Under the pieces are notes generated by a model. It worked only from the letters and a program-made list of their open reading frames with translations. It did not search any database and had not been told where the DNA came from. Positions 37,841 through 48,499 of a stretch of DNA of 64,000 nucleotides are shown in pieces. A program made the translations under genes and the position numbers. Positions within the stretch are counted from its first letter, which is position 1. Each line of letters starts with the position of its first letter. Source of the stretch: Pseudoscleropodium purum (lineage: Eukaryota > Streptophyta > Bryopsida > Hypnales > Brachytheciaceae); assembly GCA_963969395.1 (NCBI GenBank), contig OZ017799.1, positions 9,116,501 to 9,180,500 on the forward strand, given 5' to 3'.

Positions 37841-38083
37841 TACCTCCTTCGTCCTAAAATGATTGTCTACTTTGAATGTTAGGTTTTTTAAGGTTGTTTT
37901 GAGTAGGTCAAAAGAATACTTTCTTGCAACTAATTTTATCTAGGTTGTAATGAACACATGCAATGTACTTCATTGATTCTAGTGATTTAAAATTTAGAAC
38001 CTTTCTTAATTTTGTCTTTTACAATATGGTCAATGAAATATGAAAGAAATTGTGTGGACACTCATTTTAGGATGGAGGGAATA
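37841..38083. mobile_element. Stowaway-like MITE
   Basis: TA dinucleotides flank 37843-38081. The termini CCTCCTTCGTCCTAAAATGA and TCATTTTAGGATGGAGGGAA are inverted complements of the Stowaway type. The element is 239 bp, noncoding, and the same family as 14818-15076. Confidence 0.88.
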
Positions 38084-40028
38084 CTATCTTATATACAACT
38101 CAAATGTGAGGAATTGGTACTAGAAAGGCAAGCTATTGCTACAATGTGCTATACACACAAAACCTCTAATCATAATGTTAGGTAATCCCACCTATTATAG
38201 ACACTTAAAAGATTTATGATCTAATTGCAACAAATTGAAAGGTCTTGTGCTTATAAAATATTGGTGTTGTCAAATTTAATGTGGCCATTTTATTTCGTGT
38301 TGTAATTAGGTACTCCTACTTTAGTTGTTGTTTTTAGTTTATAAAAGAAATGAAATCATTTCATTTTGAGATTCACTTTAAACAATACATACAAGATTAA
38401 CAAACACCTAAAAAACTCCTACTAATTGACAAATTGATGAAAAATAATGATGTTCTAAGGGCTTGTATTCTAACTATCCAACTTTTGTTTTAGATTAAAT
38501 ACAGACTATCCACTTCATAACTTTATACAAAGATTGCTAAGGGACAATTTTGACAAATATTGGAATAACAATGTTTGGAAAGAACCAAACAACTAGTGTA
38601 GGATGAAGCAATTAAAATTGGAACTTGATCAATTCAAATTCAAATCATTGGGCAATAAAGACTATACAATGAAAGGCAAAAATTGATTAGGTAGTAAAAA
38701 TTAGACAAAAAAAATTACCTCCACTTCTTTAAAGTGGACCCAAAATTGTCTATTTGAAAGTAGGAAGAAATAGACATGGGTGGATCTTTCAAAGGTATGA
38801 TTGGAATTCAACTTAAGTACCCAACTAGACAATTGATTATCAATGGTAGAATAAGGAAGAGACTTCTTAAGCATGAGAAACAACCCCAAAAGATGACTAC
38901 AATTAATATTCAGGGCATGTGAATTAATCATATATGGTACCTCCATATCACTAATCAAGTATTGAACCAACTATCTAATGGACTAGATGAGTTTGGCTTT
39001 GGTTACATTTAGGCTTCATTAGCTAGTTGAACATGCAAACTAGTATCAATTGGGGCCATGTAGTTAATATATGAGGTGGTTGCCTTGATTTGCCATTCCT
39101 TAGTGCTTTATATAAATTAATGTTTTTTGACACTAGTTGATTTGAATTGAATCCTAAATAAACATTGAGCTAAATAATACGACAATGATTGATTGCGCTA
39201 GAGCTCTTTGCAACACTTAGGTGACACTTTGTTTTTTAGATTCAACTCTTGCCAAAGACATTTCATTTTTTACTAGGTTTTTGTACTTGCATGTATAAAT
39301 TTTTGTAGAAAATAAATTATGGGTATTGATTGGTTCAAATTAAGAGTGAAAGAAAATTCAAGCCAATTCATGTACTACATCAAAGGAAAAGGAACCAGTT
39401 CATGTATAAGATGAGGGAAAACTAGCCAATTCAAATTCACTTCCAAAGGAAATTGACCACTTTCATTAACCCCTCGTTGCCAAAGGGAACCATAAGTGTC
39501 CTCACATAGTTTTAAGTCCAATTGAAAGTGTTGTAACTTTTTCAGACAATGTCCAAATTCAATAAAACGAGTTGAAAAATTTGCACTCTTTCTTCTTGTT
39601 TGTGTGGTAAATTTTTTGGATCAATCCAAGATGAATCAATTTTTTAGAAGCCAATCAAAGTTCACAAGTTCATTTTGAGTTCACCAAACTACATTTGATG
39701 TCTACAACTTTGGGGGCTTGTATCTACTTCATCAAATGTTCATTTTCAATAGAATTTGTTGGATTATGTTCCCCTTTTAGTCTAGTTATTGTGACAAAAT
39801 TTTCATGTCAATCCAAGTTTCTTTAAATATTTGGGAGCAATTCGAAGTTCAAAAATCTGACATTTTTGAATTATAGTGAACTTTGATTGCCTGTTTCTTC
39901 TCCATACATTGTCCATTTCCAATTTTTTTTAAATTGGAAAAATTGTGCATACTAGTCTTGTTTGTGTGGCTCAAATTTCATATCAATTCAAGAAGTTATT
40001 AGTGATTGAGAAGCATTTTAGTAAAAGG

Positions 40029-40320
40029 AGGTTCAGCCTCATACGTGTTTTTTGCAACTTTTCTTGCTATTTTTTGACATTTCAAAGTCATTTTGCAAAC
40101 ACATCGAGTCAATTGAAAACTATTATTTTTTCCACCAATGTGTTTGTATGTTGGTTTTGAATCACTTCATGGTTTCAAGTTTTTTTCATTTAAGTAAGTT
40201 GAGAAATCAAATTTCACCTCCAATTCTGTTGCCAAGAAAATTTCAGCATTTTTTTTTTACGCTAAAACATTTTAGTCTTGCAATCTATACACTCAAATGA
40301 CTCCAAATTCGATTCACGTC
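40029..40320. repeat. Dispersed repeat, copy 2 (with 1885-2140)
   Basis: AGGTTCAGCCTCATACGTGT, CTTGCTATTTTTTGACATTT, TTGTATGTTGGTTTTGAATC and AGTCTTGCAATCT follow the same order as the copy at 1885. Confidence 0.7.
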
Positions 40321-40842
40321 AACTACAACATGTTCACTACAAGATTGTACAATTGAGATTTCTATACCTTAGTGACATTTAGATCTATAACACTCCAAAA
40401 ACAATGATGTTTTTGAAGCCCAAAAGACCTCGGGCAATGAAGTGTTAAATGAAAAAAACAAAAAAAGAACCAAACGAAATCAAGGCTTGGCCTTGAGAAC
40501 ACAGTACTCTGCACCAATCAACTTTTGGCCAAACTTTTGTAAATAATTCCCTGTCGCTGCACTGGAGAGCCTGCCTGCAGGAGACTTCAGTTCTCCTCCT
40601 ATCAGATTGATAAAGCCTGTTCACCCTCCGTTGACGACCCATTTCTGACCACTTAAAGGAATTCAGCATAGCTGCACTCAAGATGTATTCAGCGAAATAT
40701 TTTTTTCATGTAGTAAAATTGATTTAAGAAAGATTCAAAAAAATTCTTACATTTTTTTTGGTCCAAATTGAAATTATTCTGAAATTTTTTTCCTGCAAAT
40801 TCTATGCAACCTATTCTTGTTACATAGGCCGTTGTAATTCCA

Positions 40843-41054
40843 ACCATAGGCTAGTTACAAAATTGATAGATTAGCGATGATTATGTACATGCCGTGATCA
40901 TTCTATGCTTTCAATGTACACTTCTCGGACATTTTAGCACCTCCTCCGACCATAGGCTAGTTACAAAATTGATATATTAGCGATGATTATGTACATGCCG
41001 TGATCATTCTATGCTTTCAATGTACACTTCTCGAACATTTCAGCAGCTCCTCCT
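40843..41054. repeat. 106-bp tandem duplication, two near-identical copies
   Basis: ACCATAGGCTAGTTACAAAA at 40843 recurs at 40949. The following bases match almost perfectly through TGCTTTCAATGTACACTTCT, with single changes such as GATAGATT/GATATATT and CTCGGAC/CTCGAAC. Confidence 0.95.
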
Positions 41055-41596
41055 CCAGGTCCTGCCGTACGTGAGCTGTAATGTAAACCAAGCTATGATT
41101 GGAAACGGAGCAGCCTACAGTGTGGAAATGGGTTGCTTGTTCTACGCACCAAAGACAAAGACAACCAGACTGCTCTGCTCTGCCAGGGCAGGAACAGGAG
41201 AATGAGCAGACGTTGGTGGCAGAGATGACGGAGTTGTATTGAATGGCATCCATCAACTTTCTTCCCAGAAGGCCAGAACTGAAGCGGCATTTGATGCAAT
41301 CGGTGCGTCGAGTGATTGTAAGAATCATCTTGTAAGGGAAGGAACTTAATGTCGGCACTCATTGCGGACATGCCATGGTAGCATTTGTAGGAATGGTATC
41401 GTCCAGCGGTCAATGAATTCGTGGACAAATAAGTTAAGGTACAGTAGGTGCAATGGTGCATCATTCATTATGAACCCAATACGTAATAAATTGCGTCCCG
41501 ATCTCCATCAATTCGGGATTTCAGATCCTTTACTTCGCATTCACTGCGCATTTGATAGTAAACAACACGAATTTCAAGGTGCTTTCTTTTTGCTTT

Positions 41597-41632
41597 TTTT
41601 GGGAAACAAATGAAAAGGAGTTTCATTGCAGA
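41597..41632 (-). repeat. Fragment of the LINE/SINE-like 3' end, inverted
   Basis: The reverse complement reads GCAATGAAACTCCTTTTCAT followed by a T/C-rich tail, matching the terminal words of copies A-C without the hairpin. Confidence 0.5.
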
Positions 41633-42320
41633 AAGGTGCTGTTTTTTTTTTCAAACAAATGGAATGACACTTAGGTGGAAGCACCAATAACCAATCAAAT
41701 AAGCAATTTGGGAGCAGATTTTGTGTAGTATGAGTTGGTGGATATTTTTCCCATAAAAGAAGATAGGAAATATGAGGATTGCTAAATTTTCAGATTTGTA
41801 TTTGAAAAATTGAAATTACAGTGCATTTGGGGAGGCAAATGAACTCTTGACCCATAAGCAATGTCTAGAGTCTTCTAATTCCGATCATTCCAGATGATAT
41901 TTTCTTGCTCAATACTACAGGTAATGTGTCATAACCTTATTAGTTGCAAACCTTGAAAAGGACCAAAAAACAAACAAGTTTCAAACTTCAGAACCAGCAA
42001 ATCCAGCCTAAGGTTGGAATTAAGTTACCACTCCTTCCAGTCTTCCATGTTGGGTACTGGGCATGGTTGGTAATTGGTGCCTCCGCCTTAATTTCTTATT
42101 TTTATTTTTGAAACACGTGGACACGTGAGGAAAGAGTATTTACACAGAACCAGAGGACCCATGCCTCGGCGAATTTTTTCTTTTAACTTTTCTAAACCAT
42201 GTTTCATAAACAACAAACTCCGGAGCCCCTTGGCCCTCCCTGCGCTTTGCTCGCCCTCTCCCCCTCTCCTGGTCGTCTGGTCTCCTTGGGTCTTTGTGGC
42301 TTGTTTTGTTTGCTTGTGAC

Positions 42321-42412
42321 CGCCCTGCCAGGCCACTTGCGGCTGGCAGGTATGTAACCTATTATTTCTTTTGCAATGAAATTCCGTTTCATTTGTGTCA
42401 AAAAAGCAAAAC
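42321..42412 (+). mobile_element. LINE/SINE-like 3' end, copy B
   Basis: A GCCAC-TT-GCGGC hairpin at 42332-42343 is extended by CTGCCA/TGGCAG, then TTGCAATGAAATTCCGTTTC and ATTTGTGTC with an A-rich end. Confidence 0.75.
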
Positions 42413-42832
42413 CCAAATCACCCAACAAACTCCAACTAAGTTACCTCTTTTTCTTTTAGAAACCAAAGGCGAGAGCAGTCTGACTCCCGAGCCATAAATG
42501 ACACTAACTTTAACTTCAAGTGCAATTAAGAAAGCACTAACATAGCACACATACAATGGCAACATTCAATGCATCACGTGTAAGCTTACGTACACGCGTA
42601 TCAACGATATGGTAACTGTAAAGTCAAATTTCATAAAACTGCGTGCACAAATTACCACCGTCAGTCCGTCACTTCCAGTTGCAAATGCTTCTGACAATCC
42701 TCCCCGGCGCACCAATATAATCGCATCACGTGCAGTTTCAGTTGTGGGAAGCAAGTTGATGGGATGCCATTTAAGACAAGTCCGTGAGTCCGTCAGGTGA
42801 GAGCAGTCTGTTTTTTCGTGTCGAATTCATCG

Positions 42833-42862
42833 CGGACGGACGGACGGACGGAGGGACGGAGG
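42833..42862. repeat. (GGAC)n microsatellite
   Basis: About seven GGAC/GGAG tetramers in a row. Confidence 0.9.
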
Positions 42863-43082
42863 CGGTGCAAGTACGTACTTACGATTAGTGCTTGAGTTCC
42901 AAAATTTGTAGGTGAGGAAGTAGCCTCAGTGACAGGCAGAACTTTCGAACCCAAATTTTAATTCAGTCGTGACTTGTGAGTTCCGTTGTGGGTCTCGTGA
43001 CCCGATGAATCAGTTTGATGTGAAGCCTGCACTGCGTTACGGTACTCAGGCTTTATCAATCTCATATTCCTGGAGAGAAAGT

Positions 43083-43118
43083 ATGGCACCTGATGGGAGA
43101 GAAGCCATCAGGTGCCAT
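43083..43118. repeat. Perfect 14-bp hairpin, 8-nt loop
   Basis: ATGGCACCTGATGG (43083-43096) and CCATCAGGTGCCAT (43105-43118) are exact reverse complements around GAGAGAAG. No gene context explains it. Confidence 0.9.
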
Positions 43119-43309
43119 TAGCTACTTGTCATATTGAATTCTAGGTCAAATCTTTGGGTTGTTGAATGCAAGTATCGCTTGAAGGGCTTGGATTGCCTTA
43201 GATGTAGCTAAAATGTAACAATAATCATAAAAGTAGCTGCTACATGTCCACTTTTTTTTATTCTTTACACGCTAGTTGGTTGCTAGTCCTCTCAACTTTT
43301 TGTCCATTT

Positions 43310-43350
43310 TTTTAAGCAAATGAAACAGGATTTCATTGCCAATAATAATA
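43310..43350 (-). repeat. Fragment of the LINE/SINE-like 3' end, inverted
   Basis: The reverse complement reads TTGGCAATGAAATCCTGTTT then CATTTGCTT and a run of A. Confidence 0.5.
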
Positions 43351-43640
43351 AATTTTTATCTTTTTTTTGGGTCTGGTTTAGGATCCTCCATTTTCACACT
43401 CCAAGTGAACCGGTTATTTTCCCAAAGCCACCGTCTAACAATGAACTAATAAGTCAACTAACCAGTGGTTCTCCCCGAACTTCGGATCCTCCCTTCGTAG
43501 AATTCCGTTCAGACTGACGAAAATGGTCGTTGGATAGTGACGCTCCTGCCAGAGTGGAGCCAGTTTGAAGCTTTGAATTGTTAGCTTATGTCAAAAACAA
43601 AAACGAAAACAAAAACGAAACTTTGTGCACGTTGGTCCTC

Positions 43641-43742
43641 CTACCCGCAGGCCACTTGTGGCTGTTGGGCCTTGTATATTTTACTATTTGCAATGAAATT
43701 TCCGTTTCATTTGTTTCAAAAAAACAAACAAAAAACAAAAAA
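43641..43742 (+). mobile_element. LINE/SINE-like 3' end, copy C
   Basis: A GCCAC-TT-GTGGC hairpin at 43651-43662, then TTGCAATGAAATTTCCGTTT, CATTTGTTTC and a (CAAA)n tail. Confidence 0.75.
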
Positions 43743-44289
43743 CTTTGAATTGCTTGGAACATTTATTTGAGCTCGACGTGTATCATACTGCCAGTCACGA
43801 CTATTAGTGCAGTCCTTGTCGGAACTGCAATTCGTGTTTTTCTTTACTGGATTTCTAGAGCACCAGCTAGCCTAGCTGCAGTCTCTGCAACTTGTAATTT
43901 AGCTGCCGTGGTTGCTGAAATAGTTAAATGAATGCTAGCTCAGCTCGTGACCAGATCATTATCCCCTGCACGTGAATGCTATTGCTGAAGCTTTCTATGC
44001 AACAAGACAAGCTGGTCTGGAACTATAAGTTATATATATCAGTCTGCCCCGTCCAGTTCCCCGCATTTTTTGAACGCAATCGATCCCAGCACTCAGCTCC
44101 CCGGCCAAGTACGTATATCAGTTCCTAGCATGAAATTCTTTAGTAGTCTCTTCCAGTAGAAAGCCGGTTGAGCTCGTTTGATCGAGCTTGTACGAAGAGC
44201 GTTGTATTGTTCTAAACAGTCCTGCTGCTACTGTGAGCTAGCCATGGCCACTGTCTAAACCCTTGTTAGCTCCTCTAGCTAGCTGAAAT

Positions 44290-45055
44290 TTTTTAACATA
44301 CGTCGCAACGTCGCGTGTTAAGTACTAAAAGAAATATGTAGTTTACGGGTCTCTCTCGATTCTCTATGGACTTTGATGTGGGAGCCTGAACAAATCGAGT
44401 TTTAATGGACATCGGTTCCAATGAAGTGCGGGAAGTTTTTGAAATTTTCATGTTCTAACTAGTGAAGAATAGTGTTCGACATCTTGTTATGCTTCGTTAT
44501 CGCTGGAGATGCTTTAGCTTCGAGTTCCATCCGTAGCTGTCGTTACTTGCATAAGCTGACATACGTTACTGAAAGGAGTCGTTTGTAATCTTTGTGTCTC
44601 TCCCACTTTCGTGTGAACTCTAATGTGGGAGTTTGAACGAATAGAGTGAATAAATCACACGAGCTCTAGCTGACGAAAATCGAGAAGAAAGTTTTTTTTG
44701 AAACATGTTGGCTAACTAAGTAAACTCTCTATATCTTGCGTTTGCCAGTTCTCGCTTGAGATGGAGGTGTCTCTATCTCTACCCCTTGCTGTGATCACCT
44801 GCATATATTTTTTTATGCATTGCAACATCGTAGTTCCTACTTTAAGGAGTATGTCGTTCTTGCGCCGATCTCAAAATCCTGTGAACTCGGTAACATGTGA
44901 GAGCTTCAAGAAATATATAGAGTCCAATGAAGAACGTATGGAAGCGGAATCTGTTTGCAACATGCTCTGCTGACTTTCTAAATACGAAATCTCAGCTAAC
45001 ATTCTAAACCTTTGCCATGCCAGGTCCGTAGCGTTGGAGATGGAGGTGCCTCCAA
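44290..45055 (+). repeat. Degenerate repeats in the GDSL gene leader
   Basis: GTCTCTCTCGATTCT, then GATGTGGGAGCCTGAAC near 44349, recur as GTGTCTCTCCCACTT, then AATGTGGGAGTTTGAAC near 44598. The word CGCTGGAGATG or a variant precedes ATGs at 44509, 44761 and 45040. Confidence 0.55.
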
Positions 45056-48000
45056 GGAATCATATTTTCGGGAGGACTTTTCTCTTGGGAGTGTGCATTC
45101 TGTTGCTGTCGCCATGCGACGCAGGAGTGCCTGGAGCCCTTTTCATATTTGGGGACTCGCTGTCTGATCCTGGCAACAACAACTACATCAACACGCTGTC
45201 CCGGGCCAATACTCCACCCAATGGCCTGGACTTCCCGGGGGGCTCCGCGACTGGAAGATTCACCAATGGACGCACCGTTGTGGATATCATGGGTAAGCTT
45301 TCTTACTAGCAACCCACGTTGACAGGACAGGCAGGACTTATTCTAATGTCAGCAGTCTGAAATCCAAGACCACTGTTGTTTTTTATGACAGAAGAAAGAC
45401 TTTGTATGTGGTACATACGAATCATTTGTTTAAAATACTCAACAAAATGAATTATTTATATACCACTTAAGTTTGCCTTGGTCCTTTGCAAAGGAGATGA
45501 TACTTCTTACAAATTATATACAACTACCGTTAGTGTTTAAATAAGATTAGCCACTTCCGTTGTTGGAGGTTCCTTTCCCGGAGTCTGGACAGAGAATGTA
45601 ACGAAGGTTCTTAGGACAACACTGTCACATCACTATAGAATGCATTGGAACGACATATTATTACTGTTAGAAGTTCGAGGGTGTTACGACGGGATTATTG
45701 ATTTTGTGTTAACACATTGTAACTGCATGGTACTTGCAACATGATTCCCACGTCATTCTGAGTGTAAGTTGTTCTAAGTTCAGCTCCACTCACTGTCTAG
45801 TACTTGCATTCTTCAATGTAGGTTTGTTTGAAGAACATATTTTTTGTGACATTACTATAGAATGCGTTGTTTTGTTGTGTTACGACAAGATTGCCACAAA
45901 AATGGAAATAAGTAATTAATCAATATAGTTTCCATGTCAGAGCAACCTAATACCTTTGTTTGAATGCGGTTCCAATGACATGTTTCTTGCAAAATTTCAA
46001 TGTCTTTCTTACAAGTTGCTCTTCCACACGTGTACCTCTGAGAGGTAAAACAATGGTTCTTCAATGTTGAATCGAAACATCATCTTCATTATTTTGTTGA
46101 AAATAATGAGCCTGATTAGCTCATTTTTAGGCTTTCTGTAGTTGCATTTTGCCTCCTCAACTACTCTGTAGCCCACTGTTTAGTTTATACCCAACATTAT
46201 TCGTCCACTTCCGTTGAATGTCTTTAAAATCAAAATGGATTTTAGCTCACTTCGCACTTGGGCCTAAGAATTGTTCTTGATGGAACTCCACAGGTCAACT
46301 GGGCGGATTATCCACATTCATTCCACCCTACTTGGCTCCCAACAGCACTGGAAAAAACATTCTCACGGGAGTGAACTACGCATCTGGAGCTGGAGGGATA
46401 CTAGATTCATCTGGCTACATTCTGGTAAGAAACCATTTCTTTTGTAATCGATCTTTTTGGACACAATACAACTGTCCAACTTCCACATCCAAGTTGCAGC
46501 GGCAAGTACTTCAAATCCGTTTCCTTCTTGGACTCGTGACCTTGCTAGTGGCGAGAGTTTTTGCTTCCCGCATCAAATGAATCCAATTGCTGTCGGTTAC
46601 GACTAAGATTTGATTGGTATTAATTAACGTAATGTTTTGATGGGTTTTTTTTCTTCAAGTTCTTTAAGTTCGTTATGGAACATTTCTTTGTAAGCTTGAC
46701 TGAATTGCCGTGGTATTGGCGAAATGGTTTGTCGTGATGTTCCAGTATGGGAGGATTTCCATGAACAAGCAATTGGAGTACTTCGCCAACACCAAGGCCC
46801 AGATTATATCGATGCTGGGAGAAGCCGCAGGAAATCAACGCATTGCCGATGCCTTGTACGCGACCAACATGGGCTCCAACGACTATTTAAACAACCTCTA
46901 CCAGCCTCTCTCGCCAATTCGCAACATGACATCTCAGCAGGTGGCAACGATGTTGGTCAGAGATTACCATACCCAACTCACGGTAAGCAACATTCCAACG
47001 CGTCTTACCATGTATTTTTTGAACACTGTATGAATAAGTTATGGATTTTCAAAGTGTTGGATTATTGATCATAGACTGATATTAAACAGATCATAATGGT
47101 GATGAAAATTATGAAATTCTTATCATTGTAATGACTATTTATGAGAAGTGGACATCTTCACAATCGTAACATATTTTGTTCAATTCTAAAGACTTAACTT
47201 GTAGACCTTTGTGAAAAGTCTGAAACTTATGAATAAACTCTTGGTTCACTTGTTTCTAAAAGAAATTGGAGTGCTTTTGTGGTTGGTAATTACATCTTCG
47301 AGATTAGTTTAGCAAAATTCTGCTCATTTTTTGGGTATAAGTACTTGTAAAAGATGAGAAACATGAAGTTTTAGCCCATTTTGCAACATTCATAGCAGCT
47401 TTTTGTTTTGTTTTGGAAATCATGCATGGCACCATTGTATGTTGGTACTTTCTAAAGGTAAATATCAGATTGAAGGATATATGATTAATTATCCAAATGC
47501 AATGTTTGTAGACGATGTACAACATGGGTGCACGGAAGGTAGTGGTGGCGTCCATGGGCCCTATTGGATGCATTCCTTACCAACTCACGCTCCGGTTGAG
47601 TCGGAATGGAGAGTGTAGTGAGAAAGTGAATGCGGATGCTAGACTCTTCAATGCAGGTGTTTTAGCTATGGTGAAGCAACTCAATGCGGAGTTGCCTGGG
47701 GCGCACTTCCTCTATGCGGATGCATATAAGGGTGTCATGGACATGATTAACAATCCAAGTCAATATGGTAAAATTCCAACTCTTGAGACTTGTCAATTGG
47801 TATCATCTTTTTATTGTAATCCATTTGTTTTAAGTTTTTGATGATGTTGATTAAATTTCTTTATGTAGTGACTGTTGTTAGAGAGTAGATATCACTTGCC
47901 ATGTAAGGTGAAAAGATTAAAATTAAAACACTTTAATGATGCTATTGGTGAGTGGATGTATTGTATAATCCTTTAGAGAAGGGACACTTAGTGAACATTT

Positions 48001-48498
48001 GATTAAGTTGTGTCATTGATCTTGAACATGTTCATTTGCACTTTTAGTTGATAAAAGAATTTTCTTTTTGAAGAAGTATCATTAGCAAAAGCATTAGTGG
48101 AAACAGTCTTTGGGCCCAAAGAAATGACTAAAATTAGTGTAATATTTCATGTGGATTGTTTAATAGGTCAATTTCTTAGCCTATTTAAAACCATGCTCTA
48201 CTAGTGAATTGTTATAATCTTCTACTTAACAACTTAATCTTTGTATAGTCTTATTAATGGAGAGTATTTTTTTGTAGGTTTTACAGTTGTTGATCGAGGA
48301 TGTTGTGGGGCTGGACCAACTTACAAGGGCTTGATTCCATGCAATATTATCCTCACACCTTGCACCAATCGATTTGAATACCTCTTTTGGGATCCATACC
48401 ATCCAACTGACAAGGCTAATGTGGCATTAGCACTCAAATTTTGGGAAGGTACAGAGTATACTTATCCTATCAACATCAAACAACTCACCATGGTGTAA
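45040..48498 (+). CDS. GDSL esterase/lipase (SGNH hydrolase), secreted, 5 exons
   Basis: Plant GDSL lipases are secreted serine hydrolases acting on acyl esters such as wall, cuticle or lipid substrates; the substrate here cannot be read. Exons: 45040-45292, 46294-46424, 46746-46982, 47512-47767, 48278-48498, all GT-AG and in frame, giving 365 aa, a usual length. Residues about 10-30 form a hydrophobic signal peptide (FLLGVCILLLSPCDA). Block I is FGDSLSDPGNNNY with nucleophile Ser40. Block III is GSNDYLNN. Block V is DPYHPTDKAN with Asp331 and His334 of the triad. GARKVVVASMGPIGCIPYQL and CCGAGPTYKGLIPC are typical of the plant family. ATG 45040 is chosen because it directly precedes the signal peptide; a TTG two codons upstream is not a plausible start. 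The leader carries earlier ATGs in a similar sequence context. Stop is TAA. Confidence 0.95.
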
Positions 48499-48499
48499 A

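Larger units (their letters stand above)
33860..44700. other. Gene-poor, structure-rich interval
   Basis: No confident gene in about 11 kb. Short ORFs near 40445-41460 on both strands sit in GC-richer DNA without family features. The interval holds MITE-like ends, two family-B copies, a large foldback, a Stowaway-like element, a 106-bp tandem duplication, three LINE-like 3' ends and a perfect hairpin, each listed separately. Confidence 0.5.

Noticed and set aside
41017..41464. Overlapping minus-strand ORFs of 113 and 123 codons
   Set aside because: Two frames are open over the same bases, they span part of a recent tandem duplication, and no family features or splice partners were seen.
43083..43118. 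Bacterial-type terminator
   Set aside because: The hairpin is not followed by a U-run, and the window is nuclear plant DNA.
36061..43742. Full-length LINE
   Set aside because: Only 3'-end-like sequence is present; no reverse transcriptase or endonuclease ORF was found upstream of any copy.
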